Assembly: GCF_014873145.1 (NCBI RefSeq)
Contig: NZ_JADBEK010000001.1
Location: 6,324,001 to 6,388,000 of the forward strand
DNA from: Nonomuraea angiospora
GTDB lineage: Bacteria > Actinomycetota > Actinomycetes > Streptosporangiales > Streptosporangiaceae
DNA length: 64,000 nt
Direction: 5' to 3'
How positions within the stretch are numbered: position 1 is the first letter of the stretch; each line of letters opens with the position of its first letter. Under the pieces are notes generated by a model. It saw only the letters and a program-made list of their open reading frames with translations, searched no databases and was not told where the DNA came from. Below, piece after piece: positions 18,142-26,903 of this stretch. A program made the translations under genes and the position numbers.

Positions 18142-18852
18142 TCACTCGTCGTCGGGGTCGAGCTTGATCCCGGAGAGCCTGGTGCCGTCGGTCAGCGGGC
18201 CGTCGTCGGCGCTGTCCGTGCGGGTCAGCGAGCCCGACACCCAGTCGTCGAAGTGCGGCTCGAGGTCGCCGATCGTGACCTCGTCGCCGTGGGCGGCCAG
18301 CACCCGCGTCTCGGCCGGCAGCGTGAACAGCCGCCCGCCGATGGAGGTCAGCTGGTCGGCCAGGGCGGGGTAGTCGCCGCCCAGCTTGCCGGGCCCGTCG
18401 GCCTGCAGGGCCTTGCCGGTGAAGACGGCCCCGAGCGCCTCGCAGTAGAGCGACACGCCGCCGGGCGAGATGCCGGGCGTCTCCATGACGTCGAGCTGGA
18501 CGTCGGCCACCCCGAAGATGCCGTCGTCCTCCATGTCGATGTCGGGCCAGGTCTCCCGCCAGGTCTCCCGCCACAGCGGCTTGTCCTTGGGATGCAGGGC
18601 GACCACGGCCTCGTCCCGGCTGGCCACCTCGATGGCCGCGGAGACGTGGTCGGGCAGGCCCGCCGTGCAGATGACGGCCAGCACTTCCCGCTCGCCCACC
18701 TGCTCCAGGATCTTCTCGGCGGCGCGCGCCGGGTCGATGACGATGACTTCGTCGTCGTCACCGATGATCCAGGTGTTGTTCTCGACCTTGTACTCGGTGC
18801 CGTCGATGTCGACGACGCCCTCGGTCACCACTCGCTCGATACGCGCTGTCAC
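18142..18852 (-). CDS. metallo-beta-lactamase-fold protein with degenerate metal site
   Basis: 236 residues. The fold is clear (NNTWIIGDDDEVIVIDPA, VICTAGLPDHV, METPGISPGGVSLY, GAVFTGKALQADGPG, VLAAHGDEVTIG). In active glyoxalase-II-like relatives these read THxHxDH, TPGHxPG, FTGDTLF and HGD. Here the first two His of HxHxDH, the His of TPGH and the bridging Asp of GDT are replaced (A, L, I, K), leaving only DH and HGD. It is therefore probably not a metallohydrolase. It lies between the nuclease and DUF6758 on the same strand. Confidence 0.85.
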   Translation of the reverse strand: MTARIERVVTEGVVDIDGTEYKVENNTWIIGDDDEVIVIDPARAAEKILEQVGEREVLAVICTAGLPDHVSAAIEVASRDEAVVALHPKDKPLWRETWRETWPDIDMEDDGIFGVADVQLDVMETPGISPGGVSLYCEALGAVFTGKALQADGPGKLGGDYPALADQLTSIGGRLFTLPAETRVLAAHGDEVTIGDLEPHFDDWVSGSLTRTDSADDGPLTDGTRLSGIKLDPDDE

Positions 18853-18909
18853 GCCTCCGAACTCTAGCCCGTCTGCATGAGAGCGCGAATCAAGAGCGTG
18901 AAAGCACGC

Positions 18910-19536
18910 CTAATCCTCGAGCCTGGGCGAGAAAGCGCCGAACGGCACGTCCAGCTCATGGTCGCGGGCGTCGAGCAACGACAGCTCGGCCAGCGCGATC
19001 ATGCACCCGGCGTCGGCCGGCCACGCGATGGCCCACAGCCAGTTGCCCAGCGCCTCGCCCGCGTAGACGGCCCGGTCGTCGGCGCCGTCCACGCACCACA
19101 GCGCGGTGGGATGCCCGAGCACGCCGATCTTGGCGTTCGGCGGCCCCGTGTCGAACCCCTCGCCCGGATCGGGGCCGTCCAGCCCGGCGAACGCCGCGCC
19201 GAGCCCGATGCCCGGCTCCTCCGCGATGACGAGCAGGTCGGCGGGGCCTTCCGTCAGCGACGGCCCCGTCAGCGCGACCACGCTGGCCCGGGCGCCGGTG
19301 CGCTCGTCGCCGACCTCCCCGAAACCGGTCACCAGCCAGCCGGCGGGCAACGGCCACGGCAGCCACACGGGCACCACGGAGCTCTTGCGGATGGCCTCCA
19401 ACGCCGTGCCGGTCGGCGGCCACGGAGGCTGATACGGCAGGACATCACCGTGCGTGTCGCATCGGTACGCGCTGGACCACACACTCGGCCCGTGAAGCGG
19501 GCCAAAGCACCGTGGGCAAGTCGGAGCCGCTCTCAC
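18910..19536 (-). CDS. DUF6758 family protein
   Basis: About 208 residues from GTG 19536 (VRAAPTCPRCFGPL), the start that matches Streptomyces DUF6758 proteins; GTG 19563 is an alternative. An N-terminal CPRC and a downstream CDTHGD suggest a small zinc ribbon. Further matches are VPVWLPWPLPAGWLVTGFGEVGDERTGARA, LVIAEEPGIGLGAAFAGLDGPDPG and C-terminal PFGAFSPRL. Function unknown. A 13-bp inverted repeat overlaps its 5' end. It is divergent from the NUDIX gene. Confidence 0.82.
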   Translation of the reverse strand: MRAAPTCPRCFGPLHGPSVWSSAYRCDTHGDVLPYQPPWPPTGTALEAIRKSSVVPVWLPWPLPAGWLVTGFGEVGDERTGARASVVALTGPSLTEGPADLLVIAEEPGIGLGAAFAGLDGPDPGEGFDTGPPNAKIGVLGHPTALWCVDGADDRAVYAGEALGNWLWAIAWPADAGCMIALAELSLLDARDHELDVPFGAFSPRLED

Positions 19537-19554
19537 AACTACCCACGGTGCTTT
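19504..19554. promoter_or_regulatory. 13-bp inverted repeat over the DUF6758 start
   Basis: aaagcaccgtggg (19504-19516) and cccacggtgcttt (19542-19554) form a perfect inverted repeat with a 25-bp centre that contains the GTG start of DUF6758. It could be an operator shared with the divergent NUDIX gene or an mRNA hairpin that controls translation. Confidence 0.6.
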
Positions 19555-19610
19555 CTCCGGCACCGGCCCGTCAAGGGTGCTTCCCGTTGTCCCGTCGTAA
19601 TCTTGGTCAT

Positions 19611-20006
19611 GTGCGCGTAAATTGTGTCGGCGCGATTATCTTCGACTCCTCCGACCGGTTGCTCCTCATCAAGCGGGGGCGTCCCCCGGGCAAGGGGCAG
19701 TGGTCCATCCCCGGTGGCCGCCTGGAGGCCGGGGAGACGGACGCCGAGGGCGTGCGGCGCGAGGTGCTGGAGGAGACCGGGCTGCGCGTGGAGGTGGGCC
19801 GCCTGGCGGGCACGGTGGACCGCCCCGGCCTGGGCGGGGCCACGTACGTGATCCGCGACTACCTCGCCACCGTGGCGGGAGGCGTGCCCGTGGCCGGGGA
19901 CGACGCCGACGACGTGCGCTGGTGCGGCGTGGACGAGCTGGCGCGGCTGCCGCTCGCCGACGGCCTCCTGGAGTCGCTGACCGACTGGGGTGTGCTGCCC
20001 CGCTGA
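19611..20006 (+). CDS. NUDIX hydrolase
   Basis: 131 residues from GTG 19611 (VRVNCVGAIIFDSSDRLLLIKRG). The complete Nudix box GGRLEAGETDAEGVRREVLEETG provides GX5EX7REVXEEXGU, the Mg-binding site for cleaving nucleoside diphosphates linked to another moiety. Length and layout fit MutT-like house-cleaning enzymes (dGTP- or ADP-ribose-like substrates); the specific substrate cannot be told. Its 3' end is 22 bp from the convergent large membrane protein. Confidence 0.93.
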   Translation: MRVNCVGAIIFDSSDRLLLIKRGRPPGKGQWSIPGGRLEAGETDAEGVRREVLEETGLRVEVGRLAGTVDRPGLGGATYVIRDYLATVAGGVPVAGDDADDVRWCGVDELARLPLADGLLESLTDWGVLPR

Positions 20007-20028
20007 AGCGGCGCAGCACACCGGGGTC

Positions 20029-22983
20029 CTATCGGTTCGAGGTGAGGCTGGAGGTCCAGAGGATCAGGTGGTCGGCGTTGTACGTGGTGGAGCGCCCGAG
20101 CGCCACGACCTCCGAGCCCGACACGGCCACCGCCGACAGCCACTGCGCCCCCTGGCCGGCCAGCCGGTCCTTGGTCAGCGCCATGCGGTTCCACGACAGG
20201 CCGTCCTGCGAGGTCCAGGCCGCGCTGTCGCCCTCTCCCGGTACGCCGTGCCAGCCCACGGCCACCAGCCCCTCGTCCGCCGCGGCCAGGTCGTACACCG
20301 CCGCCGCCTGGTCCGCGGGCAGCCAGGCCGTCTGCCAGGACGAGCCGTCGTCGTCCGAGACCGCCGCGAAGGCGCGCCGCGAACCTCCCGACACGGCCGT
20401 GCCGACGGCCACCAGCTTGTCCTGATAAGTCGTGACCCGTCGCAGCCCGGCCGACGTGGCGTCCGGCGGGACCACGCGCTTGCGCGCGCTCCAGTTGACG
20501 CCGTCCGAGGAGTGCCAGACCACGCTGCTCTCCTGGTCGGCCCCGCCCGAGCCGCCCACGGCCACGTAACCGCCGTCCCCGGTGGCGACGGCGTCGTAGA
20601 TCCGCACCCCGGAGCCGCCCTGCGGCAGCTTCTTCGACCTGGTGAACTTGCGCAGATCTGGGGTGAACCACATGGCGGCGCTCGCCGTGCCCATCTGGTC
20701 CTTGGCCTCGCCGGCCAGCACGTAGCCCTCCTTGCCGGCCGTCACGACGTGGGTCTCCAGGGAGGGGGCGTTCGGGTCGCGGGCCAGGTCGCCGGTGACG
20801 TCCACCTTCTTCCAGCTCTCCCCGTCGGCGGAGGTGACGAGGAGCGGGTCGGTGAGGGCCACGTTCGTCTCGGTCGAGCCGACGGCCAGCCAGCCGCGGC
20901 TGCCGTGCGCCACGTCCTCCAGCGTCTGCTTGCCCGGCCCGCCGAGGCTCATGGACTTCCAGCTCGCCCAGTCCCTGATCGTCCACAGGCCCGCGTCGCC
21001 GGAGGCCGAGCCGACGGCGACGTACCTGCCGGCGAAGCCGGCCAGCGCGTTGGTCTCGCGGGCGATCCTGGTCAGGCCCTCGACCTGCCCGAGCTGGACG
21101 CGCGAGGCGCCGCCGCGCGGCGGCGCGGCCATGAGCACGAGCTGGTTGTCGACGTCGGACACCGCCTGGTCGCCGCCGGCGAACAGGGTGCCGCCGTCGG
21201 CGATCGTGAACCCGCGCAGCGTCGCGCCGGTCAGGTTGCCGAGGTCGGTCCGCTTGCTCCACGAGCGCCCGTCGGTGCTGGTCAGCACCGAGTAGCGGCC
21301 CAGGCCGGCCTGCGTGATCGCCGCGATGCCCGACGGGAAGGAGACCAGCGTCTCCACGCCCGTGCTCTCGCCGCTCAGGCCGCCGATGGAGCCGCACTGC
21401 GACCACTGCGCCCCGGTCGGCGAGCAGTAGACGCGCAGGTCGCCCGTGAACGTGGGGAAGCGCGTCGGCACCAGCACGAACCTCTTGGGCGACACGGCCA
21501 CCATCCCGCTGTGCGGGGCGACCTCGGGCAGCTGGAACGCGGTCGCCTGCCAGTCCCGCCCGCCGTCCGCCGATCGGAGCACCCGCGATCCCTCGCCGAC
21601 CGCGGGGTCTCCGATGGCGACGACCGTGTCGCCCTTGGCGACCACGGCCTTGATCTCGCGTACCTCCAGCTCCCTGGTCTCGACCCGCTCCCAGGTCCGG
21701 CCGTCGGCGGAGCGCCAGGCCGCGGGGCCCGAACCGCCGTCGTCTCCCGTCGTGCGTCCCACGGCCACGAAACCCGAGGCGGTCCTGGCGATGTCGTTGA
21801 TCTGGTCACCGGACCTGAACGCGGCCAGCCCCGCCGCCTCCACGGCCGTCCAGCTGAACCCGTCGGTGCTGGTCCACAGGCCGCGTTCGCCGGACACGCC
21901 GTCGCCGCCGCTGGCCAGCCAGCGCCCGCCGCCGCCGACGACCCGCTGGACCGTGGGGGTGGAGGCGCCGTTCACCTGGCCGAGCTGCCAGGTCTTGCCG
22001 CCGTCCGGCGAGAACAGGAAGAGCGGGCGCGGGGTCGGGCTCGTCGTGTCGCTGCCGACCGCCACGACCGCGCGGCCCACGGACGCCATGTCGTTGAGCT
22101 TCTGGTTGGCGCCTTCGCCCGCGGCCGGCACGGTGAACAGCTCGTCCCCCGAGCGCCCCGTGCCCGCCTCCAGCCGCAGCCCCGGGGCCTCGTCCGAGGT
22201 CCACTGCCACACGAGCACGCCGGCGGCCACGAGGATCGCCACGGCCAGGGTCAGGGCTACGGGGGTGGACCTGCTGCGGCGGCGTACGGGGCTGGACCTG
22301 CGCACGGCGGAGGGCGCCGGGCCTCTGTGGTGCCGGCCGCTCGACCCCTGGGGCGCCCCGCCGGTGGCGACGAGGAGGTCCGGCCTCGTGGGGCGGCCCG
22401 CCGGCGGGCGCCCGACGCGCCGCACCTCGGGCTCGCCGTCCTGCTCCGGGGCCTCGGGGGTCTCGTCGCGCCCGGCCGGCTCCTCGTCCTGCTCGGGTGC
22501 CGGCTCGGGTGCGGCGGCCTCGGCGCGTTCCGGGACGGGATACACCAGCCGGTACGGCGGCGCGGGCCGGGACGACCGCTCAGGGGAGGGCTCGGGGGCG
22601 GGTGCGGCCTCCGCGTCCGGCTCGGACCGTTCGGGCGCCTCCCGCGGCGGATGGAGCGGGGCGCCCGCGACGAGCTTGTCCGGGTGGTTGACGACGCGGC
22701 GGGGGCGGCGGCGCGGCTCGACGTCGGGCTCGGCCGTCGGCGAGCTGTACGGCCGGCGCCCCTTGGGCGGCTCCTGCGGCTCGTCGTCCGGGACGGGGGC
22801 GGCGAAGGGCGGCATGCCCCAGGGCGAGCTCAGCGGTAAGCCCCTGGCCCGGTCGTCAGTGGGACCCGGCGGCGAATGGCTGATCCTCGGCTCTTCGGAG
22901 GAATGCGGTTCAGAGGCGCCCTCGGGACGAGGTTCGTCGTCATCCGGCGGTCGCCGTGGCGGTTCGCTGGGGCCGGAGGCCAC
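20029..22983 (-). CDS. membrane-anchored beta-propeller (sialidase/BNR-like) protein
   Basis: 984 residues. Residues 1-240 are a disordered, cytoplasmic Pro/Glu/Arg-rich region; one membrane helix follows (VALTLAVAILVAAGVLVWQW), then about 700 extracellular residues made of repeated four-stranded blades with Asp-box-like motifs (SPDGGKTWQ, STDGFSWT, SADGGRDWQ, SSDGVNWS). The catalytic Arg triad of true sialidases is not evident, so it more likely binds a ligand or scaffolds a complex. The GTG start at 22983 gives a polar N-terminus MASGPSEPPRRPPDDD. Confidence 0.8.
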   Translation of the reverse strand: MASGPSEPPRRPPDDDEPRPEGASEPHSSEEPRISHSPPGPTDDRARGLPLSSPWGMPPFAAPVPDDEPQEPPKGRRPYSSPTAEPDVEPRRRPRRVVNHPDKLVAGAPLHPPREAPERSEPDAEAAPAPEPSPERSSRPAPPYRLVYPVPERAEAAAPEPAPEQDEEPAGRDETPEAPEQDGEPEVRRVGRPPAGRPTRPDLLVATGGAPQGSSGRHHRGPAPSAVRRSSPVRRRSRSTPVALTLAVAILVAAGVLVWQWTSDEAPGLRLEAGTGRSGDELFTVPAAGEGANQKLNDMASVGRAVVAVGSDTTSPTPRPLFLFSPDGGKTWQLGQVNGASTPTVQRVVGGGGRWLASGGDGVSGERGLWTSTDGFSWTAVEAAGLAAFRSGDQINDIARTASGFVAVGRTTGDDGGSGPAAWRSADGRTWERVETRELEVREIKAVVAKGDTVVAIGDPAVGEGSRVLRSADGGRDWQATAFQLPEVAPHSGMVAVSPKRFVLVPTRFPTFTGDLRVYCSPTGAQWSQCGSIGGLSGESTGVETLVSFPSGIAAITQAGLGRYSVLTSTDGRSWSKRTDLGNLTGATLRGFTIADGGTLFAGGDQAVSDVDNQLVLMAAPPRGGASRVQLGQVEGLTRIARETNALAGFAGRYVAVGSASGDAGLWTIRDWASWKSMSLGGPGKQTLEDVAHGSRGWLAVGSTETNVALTDPLLVTSADGESWKKVDVTGDLARDPNAPSLETHVVTAGKEGYVLAGEAKDQMGTASAAMWFTPDLRKFTRSKKLPQGGSGVRIYDAVATGDGGYVAVGGSGGADQESSVVWHSSDGVNWSARKRVVPPDATSAGLRRVTTYQDKLVAVGTAVSGGSRRAFAAVSDDDGSSWQTAWLPADQAAAVYDLAAADEGLVAVGWHGVPGEGDSAAWTSQDGLSWNRMALTKDRLAGQGAQWLSAVAVSGSEVVALGRSTTYNADHLILWTSSLTSNR

Positions 22984-23119
22984 GCGCCCTACCTCCTATG
23001 GGGTCGAACGTCGTACGGGTGGAACGAGGACGCTGGTCCGTTCCACAGGACCAGACCAGCATGACTCAGCCGGAATAGCGAGACCTCTCTAGCGAGATTC
23101 CCGGCACCTCACGACCGAT

Positions 23120-24103
23120 TTATTCCGAAGTAGTCTTAATTGACTGTTTTTTGGCTAGATACAACACACCAAACGCATACACCCCGAGCTGCACCACCGT
23201 TCCCGACAATGCCTGCCAGGGCACCGGCACCTTTCCCTGGTCCAGCGCGTCGGACAGATGCCCGGCGGCGGCGGCCTGCCCGAAGGCCAGCAGGTTGTTC
23301 AGCACGTGCAGCGAGACCGCCGACTCCAGCCCTCCGGTACGCACCGTGAGGAAGCCCATCACGACCCCGAACCCGAACACGTCCACGAGCCCCGCCCACG
23401 AATACCCGTGCAACGACATGAACAGCGCGGACCCGAGCACGATGGACCAGGCCGGATTGCGCACGTGCGCTCCGACCGCCTGGATGAACCAGCCGCGGAA
23501 GACGTACTCCTCGGCGGCCGCCTGGAACGGCACCAGCAGCAGGATCACGATGAGCGCGGGCAGGAACCCCGACCACCCGGCCCAGCCGAACAGCTCGGCG
23601 TCCTCGCCGGCCGCCGACAGCGCGAGCGCCTGCGCGCCCTGCCCCAGCAGCAGGGCCAGCACCGCCAGGCCCGAGCAGGTCAGCAGCCAGCGCCAGCGCA
23701 GCCGCCCGGCCACCGACGAGAGCGTGCCGGGGCGCCTGCGCTGGACGAGCGCCGCGGTGCCGTACACGAGGGGCAGCACGGGCGCGAGCGACAGCAACAC
23801 CACGACCAGCGAGAACACCGGATCGCCGAACAGCTGCCCCTCGGACTCCAGCGGCGCGGGGATCCCGAGGAGCAGCGACATCACCACGCCGCCCCACACC
23901 ACCACCGCGCCGATCACGACGAACCCGGTGGCCACGACCAGCGTGCCCACGATCGCCCGCCACGGCCGGGTCGCGGCATTCCTCGCCAGGTGGTCGTAAC
24001 TCGCGCCGATCGGCGTCGGCAGGAACCAGGACGGCGGTTGATACGGATAGACCGGCGGCTGCATGCCGTAAACGGGCGGCTGGCGCCCTGGATTCTCCTG
24101 CAT
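23120..24103 (-). CDS. CPBP-family intramembrane metalloprotease
   Basis: 327 residues with about eight hydrophobic helices after a Pro/Tyr-rich cytoplasmic N-terminus (MQENPGRQPPVYGMQPP). Catalytic motifs of the Rce1/CPBP family are present: AAAEEYVFRGW (EExxxR), LFMSLHGYSW (His) and VSLHVLNN (H and N). Such proteases mature prenylated proteins in eukaryotes and bacteriocins or unknown substrates in bacteria. No bacteriocin gene adjoins it. Confidence 0.9.
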   Translation of the reverse strand: MQENPGRQPPVYGMQPPVYPYQPPSWFLPTPIGASYDHLARNAATRPWRAIVGTLVVATGFVVIGAVVVWGGVVMSLLLGIPAPLESEGQLFGDPVFSLVVVLLSLAPVLPLVYGTAALVQRRRPGTLSSVAGRLRWRWLLTCSGLAVLALLLGQGAQALALSAAGEDAELFGWAGWSGFLPALIVILLLVPFQAAAEEYVFRGWFIQAVGAHVRNPAWSIVLGSALFMSLHGYSWAGLVDVFGFGVVMGFLTVRTGGLESAVSLHVLNNLLAFGQAAAAGHLSDALDQGKVPVPWQALSGTVVQLGVYAFGVLYLAKKQSIKTTSE

Positions 24104-24203
24104 CTATCCATTCTGTCCGCGCGATGCGCAATAGTTCACAGACGGCTCACCGATTTAGGCGGATGCTCGGAGGCGTACGGCATTTCGACCCTGGGAGCAG
24201 TCC

Positions 24204-24917
24204 ATGTCAAGGCTGGGACCTGTCATCACCCTCGCGGCGGGAGCAGTGCTCGCCGTGGGGCTGGGTGTCGCCAGCGTCACCGCGACACCGGCGGCCAACG
24301 ACGAAGCCGCCAACACCGCCGCGGAGGCACCGTCGGCGGGCGAGACCGCCGCGGCCCCGTCACGATCGGCCGAGGCCGAGGCGGACGCCACGCCCTCGCC
24401 TCAGCGGACCGAACCGAAGAAGACCGCGAAGGCGGACTACGGAGGCTACGTCAAGGGCAACGGCGGCCTCATCGCGATCTCGATCAGAGACGGCAAGGCC
24501 GTCGGCTACTTCTGCGACGGCAAGGCCGAGGCCTGGTTCAAGGGCAGCGAGTCCGACGGCGAGCTGCAGCTGACCGGCCTCGGCGGCGCCAAGGTCACCG
24601 CCGAGCTGGGCGGCGGCCGGGCCAGGGGCTCGGTCGCGGTCGGCGGCAAGAAGTGGACCTTCGTGGCGCCCACGGTGGTCAAGCCGTCGGGCCTCTACCG
24701 CGCCACCGCGCTCGTCAGGGGCGCCAAGCTGCGGGCCGGCTGGATCGTGCTGAAGAACCCGGGGGGCGGCTACACCCAGGTCGGCGCCGCCTTCGAGGGC
24801 GACACGCAGGTGCCGATCCCCCAGTTGCAGGGCGAGCGGCCCACGGCGCCCGTGACCGTCGGCGACACCACGATCCAGCCTGAGGACGTGGACGGCTTCA
24901 TCGAGGAGATGCAATGA
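24204..24917 (+). CDS. secreted or membrane-anchored protein of unknown function
   Basis: 237 residues. An N-terminal hydrophobic segment (LGPVITLAAGAVLAVGLGVAS) followed by TATPAAND indicates a signal peptide or signal anchor. An Ala/Glu/Thr/Pro-rich linker runs to residue 75; the rest is a Gly-rich beta domain (YGGYVKGNGGLIAISIRDGKAVGYFCDGKAEAWF). It overlaps the DUF6529 gene by 4 nt (ATGA), so the two are translated together. No family recognised. Confidence 0.75.
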   Translation: MSRLGPVITLAAGAVLAVGLGVASVTATPAANDEAANTAAEAPSAGETAAAPSRSAEAEADATPSPQRTEPKKTAKADYGGYVKGNGGLIAISIRDGKAVGYFCDGKAEAWFKGSESDGELQLTGLGGAKVTAELGGGRARGSVAVGGKKWTFVAPTVVKPSGLYRATALVRGAKLRAGWIVLKNPGGGYTQVGAAFEGDTQVPIPQLQGERPTAPVTVGDTTIQPEDVDGFIEEMQ

Positions 24918-25456
24918 CCGCCCTCCCCCACCAGTCCCGCGGGCTGACCCCGCTCCTCGTGCCGCTGCTGGCCGGCGGCCTGGCGGCGCTCGCGCTCGGC
25001 GTCTACGGGCGCGTGCACACGCCCACCGGGTTCGCCGTGGGCGTGGCCGGGTTCTCCGGCGCGCTGCCGATGAAGGCGTGGCTGACGACGGGGGCGTTCG
25101 TGCTCGCGATCGTGCAGGTCGTCTCGGCCCTGTCGATGTGGGGCAGGCTCGGGGTCACGATCCCGCCCGGCGTGCACCGCTGGTCGGGGCGGATCGCGTT
25201 CCTGCTCACGATCCCCGTCGCCTTCCACTGCCTCTACGCCCTGGGCCTGCAGTACGACGTGCCGCGGGTGCTCGCGCACTCGCTGCTCGGCTGCTTCTTC
25301 TACGGCGTGTTCACGGCGAAGATGCTGGCCCTGCCCAAGCACGACGCGCCCGGCTGGACGCTGCCGGTGCTCGGCGGGCTGGCGTTCACCGCGCTGATCG
25401 GGCTCTGGCTGACGTCGTCGTTCTGGTTCTTCGCCGTCATCGGCTTCAAGGTGTGA
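24914..25456 (+). CDS. DUF6529 membrane protein
   Basis: 180 residues with about five membrane helices. The pattern GVHRWSGRIAFLLTIPVAFHCLYALG and VLAHSLLGCFFYGVFTAKML with conserved His residues in adjacent helices recalls cytochrome b561-type haem binding; this is inference. In actinobacteria DUF6529 proteins sit beside small secreted proteins, as here. ATG 24914 overlaps the preceding stop. Its 3' end overlaps that of the convergent CoA-lyase gene by 11 bp. Confidence 0.8.
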   Translation: MTALPHQSRGLTPLLVPLLAGGLAALALGVYGRVHTPTGFAVGVAGFSGALPMKAWLTTGAFVLAIVQVVSALSMWGRLGVTIPPGVHRWSGRIAFLLTIPVAFHCLYALGLQYDVPRVLAHSLLGCFFYGVFTAKMLALPKHDAPGWTLPVLGGLAFTALIGLWLTSSFWFFAVIGFKV

Positions 25457-26378
25457 AGCTCTTCGTCCGCCTCAACCCGGCGGCCCGCCCCTTGGCCGCC
25501 ACGACGAGCGCCATCTTGCGCGAGGCCTCGTCGATCATCTCGTCGCCCAGCATGGCCGCGCCGCGCTTCTCGACCGAGGTGTAGTACTCGTACGCCTCCA
25601 AGATGAGCTCGGCGTGGTCATAGTCGTCCTGCGACGGCGAGAAGACCTCGTTGGCCGCGTCCACCTGGGCGGGGTGGAGCACCCACTTGCCGTCGAACCC
25701 GAGCGCCGCCGACCTCCTGGCGGCCCGCTTGAAGCCCTCGACGTCCTTGATCTGCAGGTAGGGCCCGTCGATGACCTGCAGGTCGTGCATCCTGGCCGCC
25801 ATGAGCAGCCGCATGAGGATGTAGTGGTAGGCGTCGCCCTCTTCGTAGCCGGGCGGCTGCTCGCCGACGACGAGCGTACGCATGTTGATCGACGCCATGA
25901 AGTCCGCCGGCCCGAAGACCAGCGTCTCCAGGCGCTTGGACGAGCCGGCGATGGCGTCGGCGTTGACCAGGCCGCGGGCGTTCTCGATCTGCGCCTCGAT
26001 GCCGATGCGGCCCACCTCGTACCCCATGGACTTCTCGATCTGGGTGAGCAGCGTGTCGAGCCAGACGACCTCGGTCGGGTCCTGCACCTTGGGCAGGATC
26101 AGGCAGTCGAGGAACTCCCCCGCGCCCTCGACGACCTCGATCACGTCCCGATACGTCCACTGCGTCGTGAGGTCGTTGACCCTGACCACGCGCGTCTTGC
26201 CGGACCAGTCGCCCTCGCGGAGCGCGGTCACGATGTTCTTGCGCGCCTCCTCCTTGGCCAGCGGCGCGACCGCGTCCTCCAGGTCGAGGAAGACCTCGTC
26301 GACGGGCAGGGTCTGGGCCTTCTCCAGGAACCTGGGGTTGCTGCCTGGCACGGCGAGCACGGAACGGCGTGAGCGCAT
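25446..26378 (-). CDS. HpcH/HpaI aldolase-family CoA-ester lyase (malyl-CoA lyase-like)
   Basis: 310 residues from ATG 26378 (MRSRRSVLAVPGSNPRFLEKA). EVFLDLEDAVAP, RVVRVNDLTTQW, LPKVQDP, IGIEAQIENARGLVN (metal-binding Glu), FGPADFMASINMRT and GKWVLHPAQV are typical of L-malyl-CoA/beta-methylmalyl-CoA and citramalyl-CoA lyases: Mg-dependent retro-Claisen cleavage to acetyl- or propionyl-CoA plus glyoxylate. It starts 9 nt after the YbaB stop, so the two are probably one transcript; no other pathway gene is nearby. Confidence 0.9.
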   Translation of the reverse strand: MRSRRSVLAVPGSNPRFLEKAQTLPVDEVFLDLEDAVAPLAKEEARKNIVTALREGDWSGKTRVVRVNDLTTQWTYRDVIEVVEGAGEFLDCLILPKVQDPTEVVWLDTLLTQIEKSMGYEVGRIGIEAQIENARGLVNADAIAGSSKRLETLVFGPADFMASINMRTLVVGEQPPGYEEGDAYHYILMRLLMAARMHDLQVIDGPYLQIKDVEGFKRAARRSAALGFDGKWVLHPAQVDAANEVFSPSQDDYDHAELILEAYEYYTSVEKRGAAMLGDEMIDEASRKMALVVAAKGRAAGLRRTKSFTP

Positions 26379-26387
26379 GCGCACACG

Positions 26388-26807
26388 CTACTGGCCCGGC
26401 CAGGCCGATCCCATGCGGGCCTCGATCTCGCGGGAAACCTGCTCGACGCGTTCCTGCACGAAGTCCGCGCCGAGCGCCTCGGGCAGCCGCGGGGTCTGCG
26501 CGTCGATCTCCGCCATCAGGTCGTGGACCTGGCGTTCGGCGTCCCGCTGGGCGGCCCGCAGCGCCTCGCCGACCTCCCGGCCGAGCGCCTCGGCGCCCAG
26601 CCGCATGCCGCGCGGGTCGACGACGAGCTCCCGGACCCTGCCGTGGCCGTCGGCCACCGCGCTCACCAGGCCACCGGCCGCCTGGCCCGTGCCAGTGATC
26701 CGCCCGATCCTGGCCCGGGCGCCGGCCAGGCTCCGCATCATGGTCTCCGCCTGCGTGAGCAGCCGGTCCAGGTAGTCGCGGTCTTCCTCGATGGACGACG
26801 GTCTCAC
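26388..26807 (-). CDS. YbaB/EbfC-family nucleoid-associated-like protein
   Basis: 139 residues, predicted helix - small sheet - long helix. VSAVADGHGRVRELVVDPRGMRL is the beta-hairpin core of YbaB, and AQRDAERQVHDLMAEID the long dimer helix. The N-terminal 30 residues carry LTQAETMMRSLAGARARI. YbaB proteins bind DNA as tweezer-like dimers; actinobacteria also have YbaB-like proteins linked to T7SS genes, and the T7SS-like cassette starts about 100 bp away, divergently. Confidence 0.75.
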   Translation of the reverse strand: MRPSSIEEDRDYLDRLLTQAETMMRSLAGARARIGRITGTGQAAGGLVSAVADGHGRVRELVVDPRGMRLGAEALGREVGEALRAAQRDAERQVHDLMAEIDAQTPRLPEALGADFVQERVEQVSREIEARMGSAWPGQ

Positions 26808-26903
26808 GCGGCCCAGTCTCGCCGGACGCCCGGAGAACGTCGGCCGTTTCGAGGATTTTCGAACTGTTCATCCGGAAGTCATCCGCTGCTTAGGCTGACC
26901 GGA

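Noticed and set aside
19990..22839. A 949-codon plus-strand frame opposite the beta-propeller gene
   Set aside because: Shadow frame with no recognisable domain; the minus-strand protein shows regular Asp-box repeats and a membrane helix.
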